Part shown: positions 6,495-6,689 of the stretch, one piece after another
Position numbering within the stretch: the stretch's first letter is position 1
How the letters are laid out: each line of letters starts with the position of its first letter
Assembly (NCBI GenBank): GCA_937127165.1
Contig: CAKZLR010000008.1
Coordinates: 1-6,689, forward strand
Direction of reading: 5' to 3'
Origin: an uncultured Candidatus Peregrinibacteria bacterium
Lineage (GTDB): Bacteria > Patescibacteriota > JACMRA01
DNA length: 6,689 nt
Position numbers and translations under genes: made by a program
Notes under the pieces: model-generated
Database searches by the model: none
What the model was told of the DNA's origin: nothing
The model's input: only the letters and a program-made list of their open reading frames with translations

Positions 6495-6689
6495 AAATTG
6501 ATAGTTTGAGACTTTTGCTTAATATTCTTGCTAGGAAAGGAATAGATTTTTTCTTTGGGTAATTTTGATAAAAATTAAACTAACATTTAGTTTGAGACGA
6601 AATATAGATGTTCTTTTTCCATTTGACTTAAAATCAGTAATAAAATTTGTTTTGTTAGCAACAGTATTTTAAAATACGATAGTGGTAAA

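Larger units (their letters stand above)
6262..6689. other. Gene-free region downstream of the fusion gene
   Basis: No gene is supported with confidence. The region holds two hairpins near 6293-6356, a nested hairpin at 6440-6477 followed by a G-rich polypurine tract (6478-6494), and an 11-bp direct repeat TAGTTTGAGAC (6502-6512 and 6588-6598). Short open stretches exist on both strands: a 26-codon hydrophobic ATG frame at 6318-6398 (+), a 37-codon frame at 6449-6562 (+), and a 52-codon frame at 6574-6416 (-). They overlap each other and none has a credible start, so they may be remnants or chance. Confidence 0.5.

Noticed and set aside
6577..6593. AAACTA/TAGTTT hairpin near the right end
   Set aside because: It is a six-pair A/T-rich stem with no T run and no associated gene.
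6502..6598. 11-bp direct repeat TAGTTTGAGAC, considered as attachment or target-site duplication
   Set aside because: No integrase, transposase or inverted repeats are present between or around the copies, and a repeat of this length can arise by chance.
1..6689. Search for CRISPR arrays, tRNA or rRNA genes, and insertion sequences
   Set aside because: No regularly spaced repeats, cloverleaf with CCA-type acceptor, rRNA signature or transposase motif was found on either strand.

Overview
This is a strongly AT-rich bacterial window that reads cleanly with the standard bacterial code: TGA is never needed as a sense codon in the large genes. All three convincing genes are on the + strand. Gene starts have weak or no Shine-Dalgarno sequence and are often preceded by AAT/TAA-rich runs. 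The animal-type transketolase, the lack of clear ribosome sites and the small intergenic fragments would fit a Candidate Phyla Radiation (Patescibacteria) genome. That placement is inference, because no rRNA or other marker gene is present.

Layout. Bases 1-395 are a gene-free AT-rich leader with a 19-bp tandem repeat, several short perfect palindromes and one promoter-like TTGACA. Bases 396-2249 encode a complete transketolase. Bases 2336-2669 hold a small open frame that reads as one unrecognised protein of about 110 residues only if two frameshifts are allowed. Bases 2691-3458 encode the first 255 residues of a UvrD/PcrA/Rep-family helicase, which stops just after the DEFQDT motif, so the rest of the motor is missing. 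Bases 3459-3693 contain no full gene, but a 46-codon open tail ends three bases before the next ATG. Bases 3694-6261 encode an 855-residue fusion of a Wzx/MATE-like polysaccharide flippase and a polysaccharide pyruvyl transferase domain. Bases 6262-6689 contain no convincing gene, only hairpins, an unusual G-rich tract and short open frames on both strands.

How it fits together. Transketolase supplies pentose and tetrose phosphates. The fusion protein plausibly pyruvylates a lipid-linked surface glycan on the cytoplasmic face and then flips it across the membrane. That would suit a cell whose wall polymer or S-layer anchor carries pyruvyl groups (inference). The stretch 2250-3693 between the two intact genes looks like a remodelled or decaying junction: a frameshifted small gene, a beheaded helicase and a possible 3' gene remnant in succession. 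Assembly error is the main alternative explanation. The most noteworthy system here is the flippase-pyruvyl transferase fusion.
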